This document shows, in pieces, positions 22,626 to 34,012 of a stretch of DNA of 64,000 nt. The stretch lies in NCBI GenBank assembly GCA_963995505.1, contig OZ023186.1, positions 20,157,570 through 20,221,569 on the forward strand, written 5' to 3'. The notes below the pieces were generated by a model. The model saw only the letters and a program-made list of their open reading frames with translations, searched no databases and was not told the DNA's origin. The stretch is from Hypericum androsaemum. Lineage: Eukaryota > Streptophyta > Magnoliopsida > Malpighiales > Hypericaceae. The stretch's first letter is position 1; each line of letters starts with the position of its first letter. The position numbers were made by a program, and so were the translations under genes.

Positions 22626-24878
22626 TCAAAATCTTTTGGTCTTCTCGATCACTATTGTCCAAATAGCTTGGACAACCTTGGATGGATGCATCTCAACAGA
22701 CTTCTTCAACTCTTCGTAGTCCTCTATCTCGTACTGTTTGTACATATCCTGCAGATTACCTTAATCAATCACCAGAAAATTCCAGGTGGTGGTTTATTAG
22801 ATTTTAAATGTGAAATATTAGCGTAGTCCCAAACCTCAAGATCAAGAGACGCATAAACTTGTTTCACTTTGGCAACAGACGTCGGATCTGCTTTCCCGTA
22901 GTTTTCCTGCATAAAAATAAATAAACTTTGAATGAACAATCTTATGCTTATGATTGATTATTAGTGGTAGAATTCAATTTTGGGAAGGAGTATCTATCTA
23001 GCTTACATGTAGAATTTTCTTCTGTTCCTCGTTAGCATGTTCTAAAGCTTTGACAATGAACCAAGAGCACTTGCCATCTTCAATATCTGTTCCATCCTGA
23101 GAATTGGAACATGATTAACAAATATTAACTAAACAGAGTCGCTAGACAAGATAGCATGTTTAGGTCTAAAAAAACATACCTTACCGGTCACCTCTGGGTC
23201 TTCAAAGCAATCTAGATAATCATTCTGTAGAATGATCGTGCACATTACAACGAATGGAAAATGTTCACCATTGAGAAAGTCGTACTAAATATGACCCGAA
23301 AATGTTTGCATTACCTGTATTTGGTAATACCTTGCAATCTGAATAAGTATGTCCTCAACTTCAAAATGGTCATCTAGACGCTCGCCTGCCAAAATCAAAG
23401 CACATGCTACCTATACAAAGCAAAATAACTAGAGACTTGCTTAGACACAGAAACATTAGATATAACTACCGCATGTATGGTCTGGTGGATACGATATCAT
23501 TTCTTAAATATGAGGTGGGAGGATCGAGTCCCAACGACTGTCCAAGATCCGAAATTGTGGAAACAATTTAAACCCACAATTTTTTTGACAAAAAAAAAAG
23601 AAATATCAGATATATGGCTCAATGGTAAACAAAAGGTAACACCTACTACTCACCGGTAGATAAAGCGCCCAATAAGTACTCTTGTACTTGGCAATGCAAC
23701 GATATCTGCATTTTTTGACACATTAAGTAGATGTATCGAACAATAAGGATGTCGAAGTAGCGTTGCGGATTCATCATGTTTTACTTACAATTCCATGGAG
23801 TATTTGGAGAGATGTGTCTGTCGCGGGTTAATGGCATCTAACATTTGTCCGGACGCAGTTTGGAATCCGACCTCGCTAAATAGATCGAGCAACTGCACGT
23901 AATAAGGCTTCTCGCTGAAGTGCTTCTTGAGGATTCTAAAGATGTGAGACTGCAGAAGTGCTGCATCATTTGTAGCAATCATGCCGACCTACGAACCGAA
24001 ACGAAAACATTATCCGATTGCTGTTACACCACCCAGATTATGCAGAAGATGGCAAATCATTTTCACCTGGGGCAATCTAAACCAGCAAGGTTGACCGCGA
24101 CGATCATACGAGTTGTCCATGATGTCATCAACAACAACGGTGCTTGCTTGAAGCTGCAACATTGAATTGGAAAGAGAAATTAAACTAGCAAGAATAGAAT
24201 TAGTAGACATTGTCGGATCATCAATTGACGACTCCTACATACCCACTGAATGCACCAACCAAGAACGCAGAGGAGCAAGTTCTCCTCATCAGATAGCTCT
24301 TCTCTTCCCTGAAATAGTTGGTAGCAACTGATGACGGTCCATATCCGGTTTAGCCTCCCTCTGGGCACATTATAGTCCAGCATCTGCAGGGCGATCAGAG
24401 GACATGAGCTAAGTCAGCAATCATTTCAACAGGAAAGAAATCAGAGAGAGAGAGATACTTGGTGGACCCATTGACGCGATTCATCGGTGAAATCGAAAGC
24501 CGTGTCGTGGAGTAGCTCCGATTTCAACATGGAATACACCTCCATAACGTTCCTCGTGGCATCTCCCCCTCCCCCTCCCCCTGCTGCTGATTCCTCATTC
24601 CTGAGTGTTCCAATGTGCCCTGGAAGCTGTTCATGAACACCAACAATATTAATATTAATGTTTGTAGTAATTTTCTCGGACTTTTCGACTTAATATATAA
24701 ATGGTTCAGAATTCTAACGTACAGTAGTAATAGCAGCAGCAGCAAATGCCTTGATGGAACCAAGAGGTGGCCATGCAGAGACAATTAGGGCAACAGAACG
24801 TGCAGGCGCCCAGTATCGCTTTCTTGGTTGAAGAAGAGGAATCTCCCTCGTTGGATTTGTAATGCATCTCTTCATCAT
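22626..24878 (-). CDS. FPS-like prenyl diphosphate synthase, copy 1 (intact, NDYLD variant)
   Basis: Eleven exons: 24878-24723, 24626-24459, 24383-24243, 24153-24067, 23988-23789, 23705-23654, 23410-23315, 23224-23180, 23096-23007, 22906-22835, 22748-22626, giving 409 codons with consistent phases and GT-AG sites. Family members join isopentenyl diphosphate to allylic diphosphates. The first exon ([14 protein letters not shown]...) is basic, non-acidic and Ala-rich, like a plastid transit peptide. The first Asp motif is intact ([16 protein letters not shown]) and SGQMLD is kept. The second motif reads NDYLD, positions -5/-4 before the first motif are Ser-Thr instead of aromatic, and the Lys-Thr pair is Lys-Ser. 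The protein ends KTKRF. A Gly run lies in exon 2. An intron present in the other copies between MLDYNVPRG and RLNR is absent. The product is unknown: not safely FPP. Confidence 0.9.
23465..23604 (+). mobile_element. tRNA-derived SINE in intron of FPS-like copy 1
   Basis: About 140 bp with an A-box-like TGGTCTGGTGG, a B-box-like GATCGAGTCCC and an A-rich 3' tail. Flanked by near-perfect 10-bp repeats ATTAGATATA (23455-23464) and ATCAGATATA (23605-23614). The homologous intron of copy 4 lacks it, so it arrived after that duplication. Confidence 0.75.
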
Positions 24879-24915
24879 ATTTCGCTTGCCAAATTAAGTC
24901 CTCGTCACGATGCCC

Positions 24916-24922
24916 ATTTATA
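24916..24922 (-). promoter_or_regulatory. candidate TATA box of FPS-like copy 1
   Basis: TATAAAT on the minus strand, 38 bp upstream of the chosen ATG. This implies a very short leader. Copy 4 has TATAAAT at 50801-50807, 68 bp upstream of its ATG. Confidence 0.4.
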
Positions 24923-27900
24923 GAGAGTAGAATCTTGTCAGTAACGGGCATAGGATCAAACCCGTTCAGTTTTAATATCATGTTAGAATTTTTATATTTA
25001 TCCAAAATACTTAAAATAATGAATAGTTATATTTTTCATAATTATAAACAAATCCACCACTCTTGAAACTATTAGATTCCTCTAGATAGCCATATTGTGC
25101 CAGCAATTATTGTGAACCACACGATATTTTTATGTTATTATATATATAAATAAATATATAAATAAATAAATAATATATATATATATATATAATTTGGTAC
25201 ACCTCTAAAATAAAAAATTGTTAAACATTTAAAATTGTCATCCCTCTAGTTTTACTTCTTCATATTTTCTGCTATTAAGCATTCGGGCAGACATGAAAAT
25301 TTGAACTGGCTTTTTAGTGTCCCTATCCAAATTTTGAGCTATTCAAAGCTTTAAGAAATTTGAATTATCACTACATATTAATTTTCTATAATTAAAGAAA
25401 TTTGATTGAAGTCTCAAAAATTATAAAGACTTCAATAAAATTGGATGATGACTATATATCAATTATTTTTGTACCCGACAATATATCAATCTTGCGTGAG
25501 ATATCCCTTCCAATCTTCGCAGCTCTCCAGTTTGCAGCGATTAGATAAAAGTGATATTCCTTATGGTATAAATCTCACGTCGTTTACGATATACACAAAG
25601 ATTCTTCGGTTTCATCTAGAGTTCCATGACTCTCGTTTCATATAACATGCGAAAGAAATTGTTCAAATTTATGTTAGCACGTAAATTAAACTATACAAAC
25701 TTCGCCTAGTGGTTCTAATGAGATTTCGTTTAAAATGATTGAGCGTATGAACTCCAATCGTTTATAGAAATTCATGAACTATCTATATAATAAATTTAAA
25801 TCCACCCAATGGCTAAACCATTGATGTATGTGCTCCCAAAAAATTGTTCAAACATGGTGATCTGCCAACGGCAAATAATAATAATGTCCATTTATTAGTC
25901 CATATTGACGATCGGATCTGAATTTGCATTGGCCCTTGTTCCAATGTCCTATTACCCAAACGGGCAACCTCCAATCCATCGACTCATGGGTGAAGCAGAT
26001 TTGGTTTTGAAGAATGTGCCATCTTGTCGTCTCAACACGTTAGCATGCATGCAGTATTTTTTTTCAAATTGTTGTTATTTAGAATTGAGAATCATAAAAT
26101 TTATTTAAAAATAATTTTTTTAATAATATATATTATATTCATAAAATTTGAACCGTATAAATCAATGCAGTATTAACGAAGCAGCTTCATGCTTCTGACG
26201 GAGTATGGTCAGGTCAAGTCAAGACCAAAGATATGTTTCTTAATTATTTCTCAATACTGAAACACGACCACGAGATGTATTTCTCATGTACATTTTTGTC
26301 TTCCACAAAAAAAAAAGTACATTTGTGTCAACTAACGGACAAATTTGCCACCCGCATAATCATTAAAAAATTCCGAGATCATATCTGGGTGATCGCAATG
26401 TGCAGGTTTGGAGATAAGATACTTTAGCTTTTGGTCAAGTAATAATCTAGTAGTTTGCAGAGTTAGATTTATTATAGTAATTTTAATGATATCTCGTTAT
26501 AAAAGAGTCCAAAATTTGGATTAAAATTAATCAATTTATTTAAAAAATATGAGAAATTAAATAATAATAGATTACCATATTTAATCAATTTCTTCGACTA
26601 AATAACTAATTATTTTGGGTAATGTGGACGAATAGTGCATTTCTTCCAAACTACATAGATTGGATATCACGTTGAAAAATGTGCCATTTAGTAGCATACC
26701 TTGACAGTCAACTACTTTTTTTTTTGAGGAAACAGTCAACTACTTGACTGCTTCTATTTACGTCCTAACCTTGAAGAATTTGCTTTTCCACGCCAACGTA
26801 TACAAAATCAAACAATTAGATCATTCTATTTGCTTGTAGCTCCCCATTTAATACCGGATAAAATAAATTTTCATTTTCATTTTGCCTGTGACGGGCCTGG
26901 AAGATGGGGACATGCGAAGTCTCCGCTTGGAATCGTGCCTTCTTAGTGTGCTATTTTGGATGTAAACAGATTGTTCTAATTTAGTCAAGATGTTTCGAAT
27001 TTGAACTCTTGAAAATAGAATATTGTTAAATATTTATTAGAAAAAATTTGCCATCTCTCAAATATCACACTTGACTCAATCTGGATTAGTCTACATAGTT
27101 ATATTTGGATATCAAAAAAAAAAAAAACTTGTACAAAATCAAGCCCATCTTGTCGTCTCAGTTCAATATCTTCTTAGCCGCAGGCAGGGACAGCCGAGAA
27201 ACGATTAACAGGGTCGGAACACCAAAGCTAATAACTGCATCTGGTATATTTATACATTTATGTAATATTTATAATGTTAAATTTTTAAGAACGTTTTTAC
27301 ATTAATATCACATTCGTTAGGAATCGAATTCTGAACGTCCGTAAATTCATATACATCATGTTCTGTACGAATAAGTATCTTTGAAAATATTTGTAATATT
27401 ATACAAAAAATGTTCGATGATTAAATGATCCAACGATAATATTGGTCTTGATCCTCTAGATCTTGAGGTAAGGATATTAATCTTTTAGTAAAAAAATTGC
27501 AGGGTTTAAAATAGGATATGAATCTAACCTAGTAAAAACTCATATTCTTATCCTTTGCCAAAACAAGGTAGATAATACGGAAGTAGGCGAGCCGTCACGA
27601 GGCAGAGGCCGGGGCCCCTCTGACGCAACAACTATTTTAATGAATCTCCCAAATTAAAGTTGAGCTGGGGGACCCTATTTAGTGCAGCTTTACCGTTGAG
27701 ATTTCTTATACTTGCAAGTTGGAAGACTGAATCAAAAATTTTAAAATAAAAAATACAGAACTATAGTTACAAACTGATTGTAAATCCTAAAAACTTTCAA
27801 ACAAGAACACTAGTCTGTCTTGCTTTTTTGTTTTTTTTTCGGAGTTCAAAATCTAGTTCTGAAATACGATCTCAAAATTCCACTCCGTCTTTACTTATTT

Positions 27901-27931
27901 GAAAAGTAAAAACACTAACAAATATCCTTAA
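24923..27931. other. AT-rich intergenic between FPS-like copies 1 and 2
   Basis: Holds an AT/AAAT microsatellite at about 25138-25195 and a block at 25877-26345 that recurs at 44067-44222 and 51320-51800 (shared GTCAAGTCAAGACCA and TTGCATTGGCC words), marking the upstream part of the FPS duplication unit. No gene was seen. Confidence 0.55.
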
Positions 27932-30134
27932 TCAAACAATAAGAGTGCCCTCAAACCCTTTGTGATGATTCATCATCCTCTCCATAAACGTTCTCCAAAT
28001 AGCTTGTACAACATTGCTTGGATGCATCTCAACAGACTTCTTTAGTTCTTCGAAGCTCCTGTTTTGGTGTTGTGTATACACATTCTGCATATATGCAAGA
28101 TTTCATCATTCTAAAACTCGTGAAACAAATCGAAGCCTTATCTTAATTTATGCCACAATTTTGCGTCAAAAATTCATAAACACAAACCTGAAGATCAAGA
28201 ATTTTATAAAAGTCTCTCACTTTAGCGATACACGCTGGATCAGATTTTCCGTAATTCTCCTAATAACGCAAAGAAATTTAGTAAACGAAACAATTGTATG
28301 CTAATAAGATGGCATAGTCCAATTTGGGGAATGAGCTCTTGGCTTACCCACAGAATTTTCTTTTGTTCTTCATTTGCAAGTTCTAGTGCTTTGACAATAA
28401 ACCAAGAGCACTTTCCATCTTCAATATCTGTTCCCACCTATAAAATGTGACAATTTTTTTAAACTAAAATATGTAGAAGGTGGATAACTTTTTGTATATG
28501 GTAAAATTATCATACCTTGCCAGTAATATTTGGGTCTCCAAAGCAATCTAGATAATCGTCCTTCAAAATGTTCATACATATCATAAGCTCAAAAGACAAT
28601 TAGCACCCTATACTTGAAATCGGTACAGAAACTTGACGAGAATTAATTACTTGTATTTGGTAATAGTTCATCATCTCAACAAGTATGTCCTTCATTTCAA
28701 TGTGGACATCTAGACGCTCACCTGCCAAAATCAATGCGCATGCAACCTATATGCAGCAATAAACAAAGTTATATTATCAGAGGCACAACTGATAAGTGAG
28801 AATGTCTATGAAACCAATCCGCTACTCAATATGCTTCCCCATTTGACAAATTTCAGATAGTAATTAGGGATAATCGGGATTTGGATTCGGATAATCGGGA
28901 TCCGGATTCAAGTGCTACTCATATATTTAGTAGCAAAGCATGAAGAAGGTAACACTCACCGGCAAGTACAACGAGTAATAGGCAGTCTTGTATTTGGCAA
29001 TCCAAAGATATCTGTATCGAATAATGACGATCTCTAATTAGCATCAACAGAAGTGGAAACAAACCATTGATTTTTCGGATTAGATTAACGAAAGAAGTCG
29101 AATTACATGAATCGTTTATACTCACAATTTCATGGAGTACTTGGACAGGTCTTTCTCTCTTTCAAGTGGTGTAATGACATCCAGCATTTGGCCAGACATT
29201 GTTTGGAATCCCACCTCGTTGAACAGATCAAACAGCTGCACATAGTAAGGCTTATCCCTAAAGTGCTTCTTTAGGATCCTAAATATATGAGCCTGCAGAA
29301 CTGCTGCATCATTCGCAGCAATCATTCCGACCTGCGATCGAAGGGGAACAAGAGGAAGCATTATCCGATTGCGATTACCAAGTAACTCGGGAATATCAGC
29401 AGAGCGAATTGATGAGAGAACCTGGGGCAATCTAAACTAGCAAGGCCGACCACGACGAGTATAAGAGTTGTCCATAATGTCATCAACAACAAGCGCGAAT
29501 GCATGAAGCTGCAACGAAACATCGATCAAAAAGAGAAATCAAAGCATGAAGAATCAAATTGAGCTTGTTCGTGGCAGTAGACATTTCGTACCCACTCGAT
29601 GCACCAACCAAGAACACAGGCAAGAAAGCTCTCCTCATCGGATGACTCTTTCCCGTCCTGCAACACTTGGTAGCAATCGACGACAGAAAATATCCGGTTT
29701 AACTTACCTGTGAAGCAAAAGTTTAGAGGAAAATGTCAAAATTATGAGGCAAATTTGTTGCATAGGTAGAGAAAGTTTTCGTTCCTACTACCTCTTGGGA
29801 CATTATAGTCCAGCATCTGATGGATCCATTGCCGAGATTCATCGGTGAATTCGAAAGCCGGGTCGTGGAGTAGCTCCGACTTCAACGTGGAATACACCTC
29901 CATAATCTTCCTCTTTGCATCTCCGTCGGTGACCGCAATGGTTTGAGTTCGTCCTGAAGTAGGAGAAATTGTTGCCCTCTGCACATACTATAATTGATTA
30001 ATCTGTTCTTGTTACATACTAATAAATGGGACCAATTGGATCTCACTCACCGAAGCACTAGCAACGCACTTGATCGAACCCTTTCGCGGGTTGGGAGGTT
30101 GAAGATGAACGCCGGGAACACATCTTGTGATCAT
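27932..30134 (-). pseudogene. FPS-like copy 2 (nonsense codon in exon 5)
   Basis: All exon blocks from a transit-like first exon (MITRCVPGVHLQPPNPRKGS) to a terminal exon ending KGFEGTLIV are present with usable splice sites. The first motif exon reads [15 protein letters not shown] followed by TAG (29437-29439) where copies 1, 3 and 4 have Trp, so the protein would stop before the catalytic second half. The rest is closer to ordinary FPS: second motif DDYLD, YKTAYYSLYLP, and Phe at position -5 (Ala at -4). The intron between exons 2 and 3 is precisely missing ([13 protein letters not shown] is continuous). The variant C-terminus lacks the KRF/KRQK-like end. A sequencing error at one base is the main alternative to a true pseudogene. 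Confidence 0.85.
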
Positions 30135-32303
30135 GTTTCAGAAATATGTTTCTTCTCTTGATCGTACTGGAGCTAAAAGCTTGTCAAGGTTATGACATAA
30201 ATAGAAGTATTTCTTAGGGCCGAACATATAATTCGATATTCAATATCTGAATCCTGAAAATTTTTGCATTCGATTCAAATTATGAGTTTTTGCGAAAATT
30301 TTAGTTCATATTCGGATAGTAAAATATAGTTGTTACATCCAATTTTTTGCTACCCATTTTTCCACATAGTACAGAACAGAAACATTGCATTTGGTCACTG
30401 TTGGTTACATGTGGGCTGCAAAATGCAATGAATTAGTTCTACTGCCATTAATTAGACTTGTAATTTGGGAACGGAACTCTTGCGGACTCATCTCGTAAAT
30501 CAAACAATTCGGATTTTGCAAAGAATTGAACATACGTTTTGTAAATCGGATAATTCGGATTATCTTGTATGACCCAAATCTTTACCCTCTTAATAAATGT
30601 CTAATTGTCATCCCTTCGGATATAAGATTATTCACTATTTGGATTTGAATTTGGATAGTAACATAACTAAATCGGATAGTTTGAATAATGATAAATTCGG
30701 TAATTCGAATTCGGATTATCTTAATGCTCACCCTTGTACCCACCTTACAATACGCAAATTACGGGGTGAAATGTAATGTTTTGATAACTGAAAAAAGGTT
30801 GGAAAAAAATGAAGATATGTTTGGTCGAATACCATGCAATTGTCAAATATTGGTGCAGATGTCAAAGTACGGATGTAAAATGTTGAATATCTATGAAGTT
30901 TTTGGAAAATTAGTGCAAATTTTTTAAGATTATTAGAAAGTTTTTAAAACTATAACGAAGCTTACAGAAGATTTTGAATCAAAATTCTAAACAGTCAATG
31001 TTGCCCATTTGGGAATTTAGACCCCGCTGCCAATGTTGACTAAATGGACATGCATTGGAATGTATGTTTTCTTTTTAAAGTAGATGGGTTTTATTAGAAT
31101 AACAAAAGTATATCAAATATATAATCCCCAGGCATTTTTTTGCAGTATTTAAATAATATTGTGCAAAAAATTAGAGTTACATAAAGCAAATAAATTACAT
31201 TATATAGAAAACTCAGATTATATCAGATTGGACTAAAGAAACATTAATTTTTGCATTTCAAGTCATGGGATTAAAATTGTGGCACGTATGTTGAGAATTA
31301 GGTTAATTATAAGAGTGGTGGGTTTATTTATAAGTGTGAAAAATTAACCAATTTATTGTCTTAAAGTTTTGGATTGATTATAAAGATTCTAACATAGTAT
31401 CAGTTGATCTCATGGTCATTGTTGTGCTAATATGATCCTATTTTTTCACAATTTGGTAAAATCAAAGACTTGTTTATAAGTATGAAAAATCCATTAACTC
31501 ATTGTCTTAAGATTTCGATACAGAGATTCTAATAAAGATTAAACCACGCATTTGGATCCAAAGAACTAGCACTTGAGCATTAATATAACATGCAGCTGAA
31601 TCAAAATTCAGATCAGTAGTCTAAACGGATAATGGTACGTATGACTACGTAAGATATACTCTACCTTAAACTATATCTTTAAATGTTTTCCATATACTAG
31701 ATCCGATCAAATTTTTTAAAACCTCACGCCGGGTAGGGTAGCGTCCTGACATACTGGGAACTTCGATGGAGCAGATTTGGAACCGAGGAAGATGCATGGG
31801 GACATTTTGGTCTTGAGTTGACCATACTGCGTTGAAAGAACCTTCTACAAGGTTACGACACATTTATTCTGAGACAATAAGATGGCTTGATTTTGTACAA
31901 ATTGGCGGCCTTCTTCAAGGTTATGACAAAAGAAGAAGGATTCAAGTAGTTCACCTGTAAACCGATCCGAGGTTGCCAATTTTTTTATATATTACCTGAT
32001 ATCTTGACTTAATAATTTAATTCAGATTTAAATTTGATAAATTTTTTTTAACAAATATGTAACACTAACACGTTTATAATTATGAAGAGAAAATGTCTTT
32101 TGATAAGTTATAAAAACTCTATGATGAGTGGTCCATTTGGATAATAGAACATTGGATAAGAGCCATGCAACCATTTGGATAATAGAACATTGGAATAAGA
32201 GCCATGCAAGGTAGGGTTTCGTCATAGTGTTGCACCTGTTTTATGACAAGGGCGTTCTATTCCATGAGAATGGGACGATTGATGCTGCACATGCTATAAT
32301 TTA
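30135..32303. other. intergenic upstream of FPS-like copy 2
   Basis: 31663-31870 matches 46767-46950 upstream of copy 3 (shared CGTCCTGACATACTG and TTGACCATA), but lies ~1.2 kb further from its gene, so DNA was inserted here or lost there. 32125-32210 has a ~40-bp tandem duplication (unit around AATAGAACATTGG). No gene was seen. Confidence 0.5.
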
Positions 32304-32780
32304 CATAGTTTTAAAATACGGGTTTTGGTACGGGTCAGATTTCTCCTGTACTCTGGTCCGACCAATAATTCGACCGGTTGAATCAGAAATTTTTTAATAT
32401 ACCCAATATATATTATTATGTATCCAGCTCATCCCACCTAATGGTGTTTGTTTGCTTTATATTGAAGAGAGGGCCTCGGGGAAACAAGAAAATATCTCGC
32501 CAATTGTCCCCTCGTAGGGTTAGGAGTCCCTTCTCCTTTATGAGAGCTTATGTCCCTTTTTGAGGGTTTCTTTCTTTCTTTCCTTCGATTCTCGGGTCAC
32601 AGAGGGTGGGGGAGAGAAGGTGGGGGATCATGGGAAGGGGGTGATGGTGGCCGTTGACCAAGGAGAGACGGGCGCGGCGCTAGGGTTCTCTCCCACAGAT
32701 TCTGACGTACGGGGCCCCAATATCTGGCGGGTGAGGATAGAAGGAAAGGGGAAGATCAGCCGACCTCAGTTCTTAAAGAA

Positions 32781-33925
32781 GTGATTCTTAAAGAAGTGAT
32801 AGGGGAAGATCAGTCAGTGATTCTTAAAGAAGTGACAGGGGAAGATCAGCCGACCTCAGTTTCGCTTTTTCTGATCCCGATCTGGCTTAGAGTGTGTGAC
32901 CTACCACTGGGGGGATATAATCTCACGATGGCGAAGGCTATTGGCTCGCTCTTTAACTCATTTCTGGAATGGGATGATACACCAGATTTCAGGGGAAAAT
33001 ATATGAGGATTCGAGTCCTATTTGACGTCCGTTCTCCTCTCCCACGATCAAAGAACCTGAAATTCTTGGGAGGAAGAATGGCCACAGTCTATTTCAAGTA
33101 CGAACGGCTCCCCGCCTTTTGCTTTTGTTGCGACACTTTGGGACATATCGAGAAGAACTGTAATTTGGCAGCCTCAGACGACGCCCCTCCTGCATCGGTT
33201 GATAACTACGGAGTCTAGATGAGGGCCTCTCCTTATAAGCCCCGTCGTGTTGTTATGGATGCGAACACGAGATATGTTCCTTCTTCAAAAGGAGAAATAT
33301 TACACCAAAATTAGCCTCGTTCACTAAGGAGAACCAACCAGTCACCACTCTCCAAGACAGCTTAACCCAAATGACAGTCAACTCGACTACACCAACACCA
33401 CAACCCTTACCAGATTCTCTCCTTGCGACCACCATCTTTCCCAAACCCATATCAGTTTCCACGTCCCCATCCCACCTCACCAACCACCTCACAAACCTGA
33501 CCACTATATCAAAGTATGTCCCGCCACTACTTCGACATGGAACTACACTTTTATGCCCGTCTGAAACGATCGCCCAAGACAACACCTCCAAAAATACAAC
33601 CCCTTCTCCCACTGTCTCATCGACCCCACCCACCACTAATCACAATCCCAACATACACCCCCTACCCAGAACCAATCCCTTGCTAAACCAAACCACCAAC
33701 AACCCCCCAATTCCTCAAACCCACACTAGCCAAGCCGGAACACCTAGCCCACCGAACCAAGGCAACCCCGATCTGGAGAGGACTATACTGGATACTGTAC
33801 CTTTGAAATGTTGGAAGAAGCTCGCTCGGGCGTCTCAATCCAATGATGACCAGGTTATGTCAGAGGATCTCTCTGATGTGCTGGGGAAACGTTTGATATT
33901 TGATGTTGACTTATCAGCGGTCTGA
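32781..33925 (+). pseudogene. LINE ORF1 (DUF4283/CCHC), rearranged
   Basis: The segment IPIWLRVCDLPLGGYNLTMA..KYLRIRV-like is followed by the knuckle CFCCDTLGHIEKNC and a Pro/Thr-rich tail (33371-33925) in another frame. The N-terminal DUF4283 half is replaced by short tandem repeats of TTCTTAAAGAAGTGA (32774-32860). A stop at about 33216 separates knuckle and tail. Confidence 0.85.
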
Positions 33926-34012
33926 GTTAGCAAGAAGATGGAGTATGCCATCGAAGACCAAGACATGTCACTTTTTTCGGCGGAGGCTGAGGATCAGCCC
34001 TGCCGATCTCAA

